From Balaenoptera acutorostrata (lineage: Eukaryota > Chordata > Mammalia > Artiodactyla > Balaenopteridae), in the NCBI RefSeq assembly GCF_949987535.1, contig NC_080081.1:54508153-54572152 (forward strand): a stretch of 64,000 nucleotides of DNA. The letters run 5' to 3'. Position numbers and translations under genes: made by a program. Positions 47,721-59,430 of the stretch are shown here, piece by piece (position 1 is the stretch's first letter; each line of letters starts with the position of its first letter). A model generated the notes under the pieces. That model worked only from the letters and a program-made list of their open reading frames with translations. It searched no databases and was not told where the DNA came from.

Positions 47721-49609
47721 GAGCTATAGAGACAGGGTCTACACAGACCAATGAGTGGAAGTGCTAGAAAATATCCACATTATTTAGGATCTTTAAACAA
47801 TTAATTCAGAACAAAAACACACACACAAAAGTCTAGAATCCTCAAATATCTTGATTAATCAAATTTGTTAGGGAAAAAAAAATGTCCCCTAGACAATATG
47901 CTATATTAACCAGAGAATTACTGAAAACACTTTGGCTCTTGAGTTATGAAAATAGCTGACCTCTTTTTGCATTAAAAATTAAAAGGCATAGGCTTATCAC
48001 ATGGGGTTTTTCCTAAATGGGTTTCCCCTGTGAGTATCCTGCTGAGTTTGGGTGTCCAAGACTGAAATTAACTTTAAGACAGTCAATAAGGACAAGACTC
48101 TGCCTTGAGTTATAATCACACAGGTGCTTATGCTCCTGCGTCAGCCTACAAGGAGAGCAAGGATTGCCTTTTACATCCTTTTACTTCCCTCCAAGTGTCG
48201 CCAGTCATGCCCTGCCTATGATGAGCACTAAAAAATACCTGTGCATTTAGAGCTTCACCTTCTCTTGCTTCCCTTGAAATTCATCCTCCTGAATCCACAA
48301 CTTCTCCCATCAAAGACTAGAGTTACAGTCTATGAAGATGAATGATTGATTATCCAAGATTAAGACAATGTGATTCTTTCTTAGTCTCCGGTTTATTAAC
48401 TATGTCCAGTCCCTACCCACAGTCTTGTCCTTACATCCCAGGATAACTTGGCATGGGTTCAAATCATTTCAGGAGTGGGAGGCAGACTCCAGTAGCTTAA
48501 TTATGTAGGTAGAAAAGGTATCAAAAGTCCCTCAGTGTTGCCTATCATGTACGTAAAAGTAAGAAAATGAAATGAATTTGTTGTCATAGACACTGCCACG
48601 AGGGACGGATTTCTCTCCGCCTGTCTCAGGAAGACAAGAGAAAATCAAAAATATATAAAGGTATTTTGAGTCTTTAGTTGAACTTAACTTGAATGCTATT
48701 GTTTCTCCACTCAAACATCTCATTAACGAAAGCACTGTAAACCTCAAATGTCAACTTTGAAAACTGTTATACAAGCACCAGTCATCATTGTTTTAACTTT
48801 GCCTAGGCTTGCCAAACTCAGAAACTCTCTCACTTACTCACTTGCTATTTTCTCTCTGCTTCATTTGTAATTTCTTCGCTAAGGGAGATGATTGGCTATG
48901 AGAAAATAAACTCCCAAGTGTCAGAAGGAGACGAGAAAGAAAGCTATCATGCACACACACATCATTTTTATGCAGTGCCACTTGTCACAGTAAAGGACCT
49001 CTCTTCCATTTATAGGATGCCTCTGTCCCTCTCTTCCCTCCACTTACTGGACTTTCAGTGCTGCCCAGTTTTCCCAGTGAGACTGCAGAGGTCAGGGAGA
49101 CAGAACACAGTGACTCTACTGTAACAGAAAGTGAACTTCTGAGACTAGATAGCTTGGAAGATAGGTAATGGGTTGTAGAATCAGCTGCGCCATAGGTCAG
49201 TCACCAGATCCATTCAGGGGTGGCTGGCAAAATCCATGCAACATCACCCGATGTGAAGCCAGGGGCTGAAGTAATTTTCTGGATAACATAGTTGCCCTTT
49301 GGAGGAAAAAAATAAATTGTTTTATATTAGAGAAGAATATCACATTTGAGTTAAGTGGATTACTATCCCAATTTTCTGTTTCACAAGGCAAGAATCTGTA
49401 TTGACAGCATTACCTCTGGGTGACTCTATGCTGATTGCTCCTGTTCGGATGTGCTGTGCATCCACATATAAACGGACTGATGCCCTCACCTAGCATCGTG
49501 CGGCAGGGTGGAAAGAAGGCACCCGATTCAACAGGTATAATTCATTGCAAAAGGAAAGATCTACAACTATCATCTCTGGCCCTAAGAATATTTTAAGATT
49601 CACGCCAGA
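47721..49609. other. Unassigned intergenic DNA
   Basis: No gene or repeat recognised. The 78-codon plus frame 48888-49124 and 71-codon minus frame 48532-48747 have no known domains. Confidence 0.5.
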
Positions 49610-49990
49610 GTTTATCACTCAACAAACATCTACTGAGAGCCTAAGATGGTTAGGAAATGTGCTGCTGGGCTACAGCAGTCATTAATGTAGAATAACCAGC
49701 ATCCTTGTCCTCCTGGGGTGGACAGTCTAACAGTGGAGAAAGACAACCTCGTAAATAACAAAGATCAAGTGTGATGTGTGTTGTGATAGCAAGTTGAGGG
49801 AGTTCCAGGTACAAATGGTGAGGCGGTAACCACGGCCTGAGGTGACCGGAATCTCCCAGAAGAAATGACACCCACGCTGGGACCTGACATAAGAGTTTGC
49901 TGGGTGCAAAGGAAATAGCTGTGAAGGCCCAGAGGTCAGAGAGCTGGCTGTATCCGAGGACCCAGAGAAACCCAGCATGGCTGGGCAAGA
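49610..49990 (-). mobile_element. L2 3' region
   Basis: Minus-strand L2 from its tail: 'actcaacaaacatctactga', 'gctgctgggctacagcagtc', 'cctgggacctgaca'-like region and 'aaggcccagaggtcagagag'. The 112- and 83-codon minus frames are this decayed L2, not genes. Confidence 0.62.
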
Positions 49991-51144
49991 AGCGTGAGGG
50001 AAGGGTAGACGGCCAAGAAGCTGGCAGGGTCAGCGGGGCCGGCTGGTGAGGGTGACATCACCACTGATTGAAATTCTTCCCCGTTTGTTTCCCATCCCCG
50101 CTGTTCCACATCACTTCCCTACATCCCAACCTTCTGTCTCCTCCTCCTTTACTGAGGTGTTTCCCTCAGGTGCAGCTCGAAACGGTTCCCTGTATTCATT
50201 CAGCCTGGCTTCCTTGTCTCCAGTGTGGAGGAGGAAGAGAGCTGGTCAGTATGAGAAGCAGGCACTGACTGAGCATCTGCAGGGGTCAAACCTTGTGCTA
50301 GGGACTGAGTGGGTACAATCACGGGAGAAAATGCCAACCATTAACGACAGCTCTCTGTCCCCTGGGGTATCAGAGGACTGAGATGGGAGCACAGAGAGGA
50401 GAGTGCTGGGAGGAACGAGTGAGTGGAGGGATCACCATCCTGGATCCGGAGAGGGCAGGGATCTGCCACGGATTTGCTTGGCGCACACATCTGCTTCATC
50501 CTTTCCCACCTCCTCTTCTCTCCTGTTCTGAAGCAGCGCTTGACAATGTAGTGAGGAGACGGAACGATAATGTGTGAAGAGGCATGTATTTTCTGTCAAA
50601 GCAACAAAACAGGAAAGAATGAGAGTGAGGCCTGGGACAAAGCACTGAAAGGCTGACCTTGCTCTCAACTCTGAGGACGAGTAGAGAGTAGAGCTCTGAG
50701 ACTCTCCTGCCCAACGCACCGAAGTGGGGGAGTTGAGGGAACAAAAACAATGACAGAAAAACAAGCCAGGTTGCTTGGTTGGTGCTTTCAGGAATTGTGA
50801 CATGTTAAGGGAAATGACTCAGACAAGTCATAGACACCTGCAGCAAGGAAGAGATACACATCAAACTGAAGGGAAACATTACTAGAATGTGTACTGATTG
50901 TGAATCTTTCATTACAACTGACTGAGACACTAACTCATGTGTACTCAAACCAACCAGAAGTATCACCAAGAGTCAGTATCTCTCCATCTCCACCTCTCTT
51001 CCAGGTGGTTTTATTCTCAAGTTCCACATGGCAGCAAGATGGCCTTTGGCAGGTGCAAGACTACAGCATCTTGGCTTCAAATTCAACAGAAAAGAGTCCT
51101 GCTCTTTCCTCACCAGATGGTAATAACTGACAGAGGTCTTACTC
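49991..51144. other. Mostly unassigned DNA with scraps of L2-like sequence
   Basis: 'gagcatctgcaggggtcaaa' and following (about 50258-50360) look like a reversed L2 tail. The frames here (up to 123 codons, 50432-50803 minus) overlap on both strands and match nothing. Confidence 0.45.
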
Positions 51145-51325
51145 CATGCCAGACACTGATCTAAGGGCTTTCCTTATGTTACTCATTGATTGCACCACAA
51201 TCCTTCATTATTCAGGACACAGAGGAGCGAGGTAACTTGTCCAAGCCATTTATCTAGTTAGTGACAGAGGGAGCACTTGGACCCAGGAGTCAGGACCCAG
51301 AGTCTGGACCTCTAATCACTATGCT
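51145..51325 (-). mobile_element. MIR element
   Basis: Minus-strand MIR: 'ccatgccagacactgatcta', 'ggtaacttgtccaagccatt', 'tagttagtgacagagggagc', 'ggacccaggagtcaggaccc'. Confidence 0.75.
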
Positions 51326-52190
51326 GGGCTGCCTTCAGCCTGATGTCTGTGGATGGGAGTGGATCAGGTGTTGTATTCCTGCACCAACCGTGAACTTGAT
51401 GCTGTGACTAGCCAGACCTGAGTCACATCCCACACAGAGCTGGGAGCAGACTCAAGGCCACCTGAACCGTGGGCTGATAGTGGATAGGATGGTTACCCAG
51501 GGTCAAGCCACTTGTCACTTTTTAACTTATATAGGAGTGTTTCGAGAAACCCATTAGGTCTTTCAATTATACCAGCTTTCTGAGTCTATGGGGAGGTGGA
51601 CGTTCCATTGAACGCTTTCTGCAAAGCCTAGCACTGTGTATTCTGAAGTGAGATGAATGCCCTCGTCACTATTAATAATGTCTGGAACTATTCCCAAGAG
51701 GGTAAAGAGTGTCCTGGTGAAGCCTTGTGTTGTGGCTTTAGTATATGTAGGGACATCTGTTACCTTGATTTATATTTTGAGTGTCTCTGAGGCAAGTGAT
51801 TCTCAGAATGGGGCAACACTTAGGCAATGGCCCAAGAGTTTGTAAAAATTGCAGATGGGGTCAATTTTTTGGCCAGGGCATCCAGTGCTAAGATGACTGC
51901 CTGAAATTTGACCAGGTGTGCTGAGCCTTGGATCCCAGCTGTTACTGGGGACATCCTAGTTACGAGACAGAAAACAACAATATTCCACTGAACTCCATCA
52001 CATGGATGGTGTGATTTCATCTGTAAAGTCCGTAAAATCCCATTTCTATTAACTCTGTTAATCCCATGGGGCCCTCAGTTAGGCAAGGAATCTTGGAGAC
52101 TGTTGTCTTCCTCCAGCACCATGGTATAGGGCAAGGAATTGAGGATGAGGGAGGCCATCCTTGTAGAGTGGAAGGTGCCAGAGGGTCCAC

Positions 52191-52562
52191 GAAGAGTAGC
52201 CCCCACTCGCTGCAACTAGAGAAAGCCCACGTGCAGCAACGAAGACCCAACACAGCCCTAAATAAATAAATTAATTAATTAATTAATTAAATTAAAAAAA
52301 AAAAAACCTCTTCATTGTGGTGTGCGGACTTCTCATTGCGGTGGCTTCTCTTGTTGCGGAGCACCTGCTCTAGGCTCGTGGGCTTCAGTACTTGTGGCAC
52401 GTGGGCTCAGTAGTTGTGGCTCGCGGGCACTAGAGCGCAGGCTCAGTAGTTGTGGCACACGGGCTTAGCTGCTCCATAGCATGTGGGACCTTCCCGGACC
52501 AGGACTCGAACCCGTGTCGCCTGCTTTGGCAGGCAGATTCTTAGCCACTGCGCCATCCACAC
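52191..52562 (-). mobile_element. CHR SINE with internally inverted 3' segment
   Basis: The right part, 52307-52556, is the first about 250 bases of a minus-strand SINE: its complement starts 'ggatggcgcagtggctaaga' and stops within 'gaagag'. The left part, 52191-52306, is the missing 3' segment in the opposite direction: it starts 'gaagagtagcccccactcgc' and ends in the tail and poly-A. Together they make one nearly complete SINE whose 3' third is flipped. The whole is flanked by a 31-bp direct repeat with one mismatch (52161-52191 and 52563-52593), so it behaves as a single insertion into ERV pol sequence. Confidence 0.85.
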
Positions 52563-53086
52563 TTGTAGAGTAGAAGGTGCCAGAGGGTCCACGTTTGGCT
52601 CCATTCTGCAGGAGGGCAACCTAGTAGCTGTGCCAAGCTTGTGGGGTGCTGTTTCCATGACTCAAGGCATAATGGGCATCTGGTAGAGAGGGTCATAGGC
52701 TCGGGGTCTGTTAGAGCTTCTGCTTCCAAGAGAGCCCAGTGAGTGGCCAGCAATCTCCACCCCGGTGGTGTATAGCACAGTGCCTTGAGGAAAGGCAGTT
52801 TCTTGTATCAGAAGCCTATGGACAACTTCTGGACTATGATCACAGGCAATCCAGAGACTCCCTGAGAGGAGGGTGCTAAAGCCTCTGCAGTGAAGGGCCT
52901 TCTAAGAGCACTAACGGGAAATCCTGTTGATTTCAATTTGGACAGATTCTTGAGTCTTTGGTTGGAGGGGCACGCATTCAAGGTGGGCAGATTTGTGAGT
53001 AACAGCACAAATGGATTAAGTAACAATTTTAAATGTGGACTATGTTGCCTTCAGAGACCCCAAGTGGCTAAAAGATGTTGGGCTTC

Positions 53087-53199
53087 GGGAATTCCCTGGC
53101 AGTCCAATGGTTAAGACTCTGTACTTTCACTGCCGAGGGTGCGGGTTCAATCCCTGGTCAAGGACTAAGATCCCACATGCCGCACGGTGCGGCCAAAAC
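53087..53199 (+). mobile_element. Short CHR-type SINE nested in ERV pol
   Basis: It starts 'gggaattccctggcagtcca', has 'gcgggttcaatccctggtca' and the short ending 'cacggtgcggccaaaa'. A perfect 17-bp direct repeat 'aaaagatgttgggcttc' at 53070-53086 and 53200-53216 flanks it. The frame 53035-53259 is SINE and ERV sequence. Confidence 0.95.
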
Positions 53200-53600
53200 A
53201 AAAGATGTTGGGCTTCTATTAACATTTGGGTGCTAAAAAGGTCAGTAGCTGTTTCTTGATAGTCTCAGGAATAGAACACCTCTTGATTTACTAAGTAATT
53301 TTCAAAAATTTAACCAAGGTGACAGGACCTTACACTATGTGTAAGGCATTCGCCAATCCCCTTTTTTGTAAGTTATTTTGTGTTTGTATGTCCTTAATGA
53401 GTGTGTCAAATGAAATGTGGTTAGTGGAGAATGTCATCAACATAGTGTCACACCTGTGCTCCCAAGAAAGGCAGATACAGCTAAGAGCTTCCCTGCAAAG
53501 ACAGTGCACGGCGAAGGCAGCTGAAGGGCTCCGTGTACAGCCTGGTAGAGGTGAACACGTTCCTTCAGAGGTGAGGACAAACAACAGCTCAGAGGCTGTT

Positions 53601-54769
53601 GAAATAGGCACTGAACAGAACATATTAACCAAATCTATAATAGCAAATATTTACTGGTGGCTGATGGGATGAAGTCAGTAATTTGAATGAGATACTGAGT
53701 GTTGGGTATGGAAACCTAAGTGCATGGAACTACAGCATTAAGGTTACAGTGATTTGTAAAGAAATATATACTCATTTAAACATCTATATATAATTCCAGT
53801 TATACATATATCATGTTTATTGAAAAAGTGGGAAAAAAATTTAAAAACTTTTTAAAAAAAGTCCTAACTTCCCACCTTCCAGAAGTGGCTCCTGTTGCCA
53901 TCTCAGCCTGAGAAGACCCAGGCCTGACAGCTATCACCATCGCCCACCCCAGGTCAGCCTGCTTAAAGGAGCTGGCAGCCCTGGGGGCAGCAGATGGGAT
54001 CCTCTCGGCCTCTTTCTCTGCCAGGGTGAGGGTCCTCCCCAGTGGCAATGGTTTCCTTAACCGTACAACCCTGGGCTTGAGTCAGGTTTGAACTAACCCT
54101 TTTGCCATGCCACAGGGGTGCCATGGGTGTCTTTCTGTTTCTGTTTTTGTTGTATAACTCTGAGAATTAGGCTCTCTGCTGTGACAGAGGCAGCAGAGTG
54201 GTGCAGCAGAAGATACCTGGGGCCACGACCAAGAAGCTGGTGGATAGAAACCATCCTGTTAAAGCCCTGCCTTTTCCTGCAGTGCTTCCCTCCCTCTTTT
54301 TTTTCCTCTCTGTACAAATTCCCTCAGAGCATTCGAGATCGCTAGCTGCATAGTGTCGCAGCTTTCAGGTTCTGTCTCCATCCAATCACTCACAGCACAG
54401 ACCTCCTGGCCACATCAGGAGCCGGTTATTTAGCAAAGAGCAGTTTATGAAAGCTGATGGAGGCCCTCGGCTGTGGCTGAGCCATTCTGTTTTTGACATT
54501 AATTGTTCTGATCATCTCCTATTCACTCCATTGGCAAGGATGGATCCCTTGCCTTAAATAGTAAGAGATGGCCAAACACAGGACACCTGACCAGACAGAT
54601 GAAATGGGCAGCGATTCCTTAGTTATAGATACCCACCAGCCCAGGGCAGGACAACATCTTCCATGCAGGGCCACAAGGGGGTTACACTCAGAGATGGAAT
54701 GAACAAGCAGGGGTTGTAGGGGACAGGCTTGTAGTACCAAGAGGTTGCAGTGGCCCCTGGTTCCAGTGG
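53601..54769. other. Unassigned intergenic DNA
   Basis: No repeat or gene recognised. Minus frames 53800-54048 and 54093-54317 and plus frame 54118-54345 have no known domains; the last two overlap on opposite strands. Confidence 0.5.
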
Positions 54770-55065
54770 GAGGAAGTGATTGGCTGTTTGAATAATTTCA
54801 CAGGCTGGCAGGGAAGTGAAACCTGTTGGATTGACGACTGGATGGAGTGTACCTGGTCCAACTGCTGCAGGAACTGGCCAGGTGGGGAGCCTTTACTGCT
54901 GGGTAGGGAGCGTATCTGGCAACAGTGAGGAAACTCAGACATCACACATCTATGAAATACCTTCACAGAAACACCTAGATTTGTGTGTGATTGAATAACC
55001 TCACCTAGCCCAGTGGACACAAAGAATGAACCATCCCAACAGGTAACCCAACCAGGATTTAAGCC
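54770..55065 (+). mobile_element. Interspersed repeat fragment of uncertain family
   Basis: Phrases such as 'cacaggctggcagggaagtg', 'aaacacctagatttgtgtgt' and 'gattgaataacctcacctag' are familiar from a dispersed mammalian repeat, probably LTR-derived. I cannot name it. The 140-codon minus frame 54688-55110 lies over it and is probably not a gene. Confidence 0.4.
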
Positions 55066-56054
55066 AAGCCTTCTGACTCCAAGCCTAAATTCTAAAGCAT
55101 TGCGATCCACTGCCTCGCCACCAGTATTTGTTGAATGAATAAAAATGGAAGAATGACTCTGCTCTGAAAACGGATGTCTGATTCTTCCTGAAATAACCGC
55201 CTACCTTTCCTCTCACCTGTCCCCAGGCTTGTTGAATGCCTCAATTTGTAACTTGTTTCCAGGATCTTTTGAGTGGAGATGTTTAAAATATATCTGAAGA
55301 GATTTGATGTGTGAAACTTACGCCTTTTCTAGGCAGAGGTCTCTTTAGATGTTAGGGATTTGTGGCAGAAAACCCCCAAATGGAATTTCAGCACATCTGA
55401 ATTCAAATGTCCTGGTTGCCCGACAATAGGATTGGCAGCCTAACAATTTTCAGGCTGACATGTCTTGCTTTCCTGGGGAGAGTGACTAAAAGCAATTTAC
55501 ACATTACAGAGGGTTGAGAGTGCCTTTTCTTTACCTGCAATGGAGAGCACAGTAACCAATACCACTGTAGAGATTTAGAAAGTTTTTTCTATATTCTCCC
55601 TAGTCTGACTCAAAAGTTGAATTTTGAACATCAATCTTCTTTTTATCATGTCTTTTTTCTGCTTGTTCCTTTTGCCTCTGCTTAAAGACAGCTATCTTTC
55701 TTCCTAACACCTCCAATCCATGCCCTTGCCTACATATGGTCAGGAATTCATGACACACAGTGGGTACTGGTGAAACTTTGAAGACAAGAGCTTTTGCCTT
55801 TGCTCATCTCTTTGCCAGTTCTGCTTCCTCTCCTTTTCAACCAATCAACTGTTAACAGGTTCTGTAGCGTGAGCTCTTGAATAGGAAAATCTGGAAATAA
55901 GGCACACTGGAGAATTAATACCTGAAAATGAACACACTGTGTAGTAACTGTTTGAGGCTGCTGCTAATTGTTTTCTATTTCTCTCAGATACTACAGAGCG
56001 CTACTTAAATTTGTTACTCAATTTCCTTTAACAACAAAAAGAGTATAACTGGAT
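55066..56054. other. Unassigned DNA; short L2 tail near the left end
   Basis: 'gtatttgttgaatgaataaa' at 55124-55143 is a typical L2 terminus. The rest is unassigned. Confidence 0.5.
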
Positions 56055-57240
56055 TCAGTAAATATTTACTAAGGCTCTACCCCACAAAAAGCACTCTGGA
56101 GGATGAAAAGTTGAATAGAGCACAGGGCCTTGAAAAGCTTCAACTCTAACAGGAGAAACAAGTATATAAATGCAGGGAAGGTGCCATCAGAGGAGCAAAG
56201 ACCATGCGCATTCACGAAGGAAGCAGCATTTCAAACATCTTCTCTCAGATGGCCAATATTTATAGGCTGGCCTTGACCTGGGCATGGGGGATCCACTGAG
56301 TGGTTAACAGGAGTGATATCTTTCTTTGTGTGGGGGGCAGTTTGACAATAAACAAATGATTCTAAATAAGAATGTCAGTGAAAAGAAAACAGGCTAATAG
56401 GGTATATAGTGACTAGGTAGAAGGGATTATTTTCCGCAGGGTGACTGAGGACACCCTCTCTGAGGAGGTGATATTTGAGCTTAGGCTTGAATTTTAAGAA
56501 GCTGAGATGTGGGGCTAAGTGGATTCCACACAGATGGAACCATGAATGCCAAGTTCCAGAGGAGAAGATGCTTCCGTTGTTCAGGAATGGAAGGAAGCCC
56601 TGTGAAGCAGGAACGCAGGGAACAAGAGAAGTAGGTGGGGAGGTTGAGGAGGTACCCGAGACTAGCTACCCAGAGCCATTGGAAGCCACCATGGGGATTT
56701 AAGAAGGGGATGATGGCATGATCTGACTTATACTTTGCAAAGATCACCTTGGCTGCTAACTGGAGAATGTTTCCTGTGGGTCATTCATAGAAACTGGGAG
56801 ACCAGTTAGGAGACTGCTGTGGTCATCCAGGGCAGGTGGTAGCTTGGAAAGAGCTGTCATTGGGGAGATGGTGAGAATGTGGGGAATATATTTGGTAATA
56901 GAATTGACAGATGTTGCTGATGGAGAGATGGTGGACGAAGGGACAAGAAAGCATCAAGGCCACCCCCCACTACGTTTTTGTCCCAGACAACGTGGTAGAC
57001 GGTGATGCCATTCACTGAATTGGGAAGCCTCTCAGAATGTAGTCATTATCACAGGTTCAGAGGGAGCTAGAAGCACATTCCAGACAAGGGGAGGAGCATG
57101 GACATGGCCTGAGTCAAGTCAATATTTGGCTGGAAGGCAATATACCTGTCAGAAAGCTGGGAGGCCCTGAGGCTGTAAAGGTCAAGGTCCTATACTGAGG
57201 CCCTAAGATAGTGAGGGCCATGAATGCTGTGGGGGAGGGA
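56055..57240 (-). mobile_element. Long L2 fragment (3' region), rearranged
   Basis: Minus-strand L2 traced from its tail ('cagtaaatatttactaaggc') through 'ccctctctgaggaggtgata' (56453), 'atgatggcatgatctgactt' (56710), 'agaccagttaggagactgct' (56799). Similar L2 phrases recur at 57060-57240 ('agcacattccagacaagggg', 'gaggccctgaggctgtaaag'), so the right end is rearranged or a second fragment. The 75- and 88-codon frames near 56481-56747 are L2 on both strands. Confidence 0.68.
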
Positions 57241-57665
57241 GGAAGAAGATGTACTAGATGAGGGAGGGACAAATAATTCAAAAATTAAGAAAAAAAGAAA
57301 AACTGGAAAAGTCTTATGCACGGACTTAGTAACAACTAAGTAAATCCAAAACCCAAAGGGACCCAAATGAGCAACTCATAAGCCACACAGACCAAGCACA
57401 GAGAGTGCCTAGAAACCATCAAGGACTACCAAAGCCTTACCAGAACTCTTGGAGGTGCCTTTTATGTTGCCATTTCCTCAGAATGTTGCTCTGCACAGCA
57501 GGAGGATGGGGGCCCACTTATTTAAGATTGACAGAATAAAGGGTCAGTTCCTGACACATATTTGTGATCCAGAAGTTTAGATGGATATAAAAAAATAAGC
57601 TATTTGAAATTTTCAATAGCTTGACAAAATGCACCTAAAATATTTCAGTTTAAAGAGACCTTAGG
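57241..57665. other. Unassigned intergenic DNA
   Basis: A-rich at 57276-57310. Nothing recognised. Confidence 0.5.
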
Positions 57666-57997
57666 GGGCTTCCCTGGTGGTACAGTGGTTAAGAATCCGC
57701 CTGCCAATGCAGGGGACGTGGGTTCGAGCCCTGGTCTGGGAAGATCCCACATGCTACAGAGCAACTAAGCCCGTGCGCCACAACTACTGAGCCTGCGCTC
57801 TAGAGCCCACGAGCCACAACTACTGAAGCCCGTGAGCCTAGAGCCCGTGCTCCACGACAAGAGAAGCCACCGCAATGAGAAGCCCGCGCATGGCAACGAA
57901 GAGTAGCCCCGGCTCGCCGCAACTAAAGAAATCCCGCGTGCAGCAACGAAGACCCAATGCAGCCAAAAATAAATAAATAAAATTTATTTTTAAAACA
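57666..57997 (+). mobile_element. Full-length long-form CHR SINE
   Basis: It runs from 'gggcttccctggtggtacag' through a long body with repeated 'cacaactactga' units to an 'aaataaataaataaa' tail. Flanking repeats are imperfect ('aaagagaccttaggg' at 57652-57666 against 'aaagagagaactttgggg' at 57997-58014). The head has a good box B ('gggttcgagccc'). Confidence 0.93.
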
Positions 57998-59054
57998 AAG
58001 AGAGAACTTTGGGGTTAGCTAATTCCATCCCCAACACATGCCATCAAAACCAGGACAATGATTTTCAGGGGGAGATGGGGTCCCACACCTGCTCTGCACC
58101 ACAAGGTTGTGTCAGAATGACACGAGGAGCCATTCAAACCATATGTCTCCCTCCCAGAATTGCTGAAATGCTGGCCTGCCCCAGCTCCCACTTATGGGAT
58201 GGGACTCTCCAGCCTGAGAAGCATCCATAAAGAAAGAGAGAAAGTTGAGAACCACTGAGCCCAGGGTTCCTGTAGGCATTTGCTTTCTGTCCATTTCAGT
58301 CACTGATATGAAATTTTATATCAGTTGGCAGAGTCTAAGGAAAAGAAAAAGGATCAGACAGGTTTCTGAAACCAAATTATTGCTTTTCTGACAGATACCA
58401 TTGTGCTGCTTACAAGTATTTTTCCTATTAAGTTTTAGCGAGTGCAAGGGCTATAGTAAATAACATTTCATCTGCAGAAGCTTTTCAAGGAACAAATAAG
58501 GAGTAATGCAAAGTAATCCTGCGAGAAGTTTAAAGAGAGATTGTATCGCCTGAATTTAAAGTAATAGAATAGAAGGAAACGTAGGAAACTATATCCAATT
58601 GCTTTCTCTGGTATCCTTCTTTCTAATATATAATTTAGATGCAAATGTTTATGTTATTGTAATAATAATTAAGCCTACTTGTGTTGGAAAATATATATAT
58701 ATATATGACATTACGTTTAAGGCAGCAAAAAAAAAAAAAAAGTCTAAGATTAAGCAAAAATACCTCGATACATTTAGGAAGGTTTTGATAACAAATAGTT
58801 AATGGATAATTCAGTTTTCAGTTTCTAATTTTGCATATTTTCTTTTTTTCCTGGGCTAGATAAGAGACATAGATAATTTCTCTAGTATATGACAGTTGGC
58901 TTGCTGTGAGGTGGTATTTACATTTTTTTAAAGGCTCTGTAACCAGGCAGGACTCTACGGGGCCTGCTGGGGACACAGCCCGCCCCCATATCCTCTGCTT
59001 TAGCTCCTCTCTGAAGTACCTAGATAACAGTATCTGATGCATATTTTCTGAGTT
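57998..59054. other. Unassigned DNA with short simple repeats
   Basis: A short (AT)n at about 58690-58706 and a 16-base poly-A at about 58726-58741. No gene or repeat family recognised. Frames of 60-74 codons are unremarkable. Confidence 0.5.
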
Positions 59055-59430
59055 GTTTTACAGATGCTAAAACCAACACCAAACAGAAGAAATTAACAAC
59101 TTGATGACCACAGCAGGTAGCCCCCAGACTTACTGGCACCTAAGGATTGATAACGTTAACCCTGATGATACCACCCTGTTATCTCACCATCAACCAATCA
59201 GAGAATTGTGCACAGCTGATCACATACCCTGGGACGCCCCTCCCTCACTTGGCCTTTAAAACTGCTTTCCTGAAACCCATCAGAGAGTTTGGGTGTTTTG
59301 AGCACTGGCTGCCCTGGACTCCTTGCTTGGTGCCCTGCTACAAACGCTGCAGTTTCATTCACCACAACCCCATGTCCGTAGATTGGCTTTACTGTGCACA
59401 GGCAAGTGGACCCAAGTTTGGTTCCATAAC
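59055..59430 (+). mobile_element. Probable solo LTR, endogenous retrovirus
   Basis: It contains, in LTR order: 'caaccaatcagagaattgtg' (a CCAAT-type motif), 'ggcctttaaaactgctttcc' (TATA-like), 'ccctgctacaaacgctgcag' where a polyadenylation signal would be expected but is mutated, and 'agattggctttactgtgcac'. It ends 'gtttggttccataaca'. TG...CA-type ends and the absence of internal sequence fit a solo LTR. The 103-codon plus frame 59147-59458 lies over it. Family not named. Confidence 0.62.

Larger units (their letters stand above)
51480..53600 (-). pseudogene. pol: ERV pol fragment (RT - RNase H - integrase), split by two SINEs
   Basis: On the minus strand, from right to left, it shows the RT catalytic motif YVDD (53433-53444, within HYVDDIL). 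It then shows RNase H-like sequence (frame 51820-52020, with GIQGSAHLVKFQAVILALDA and FTNSWAIA), and an integrase core. In the core an Asp occurs in NSDEG (codon 51665-51667) and a Glu in IIERPNGF (codon 51562-51564), about 34 codons apart with a frame change between, as in a DD35E enzyme. Long stretches are broken by stops. No LTR, gag or env was found beside it. Its RT motif differs from the YIDD of the ERV at 21.3-27 kb, so it may be a different family (ERV-L-like is possible). Confidence 0.8.

Noticed and set aside
54688..55110. 140-codon minus-strand open frame
   Set aside because: Lies mostly over a dispersed repeat; no recognisable protein family.
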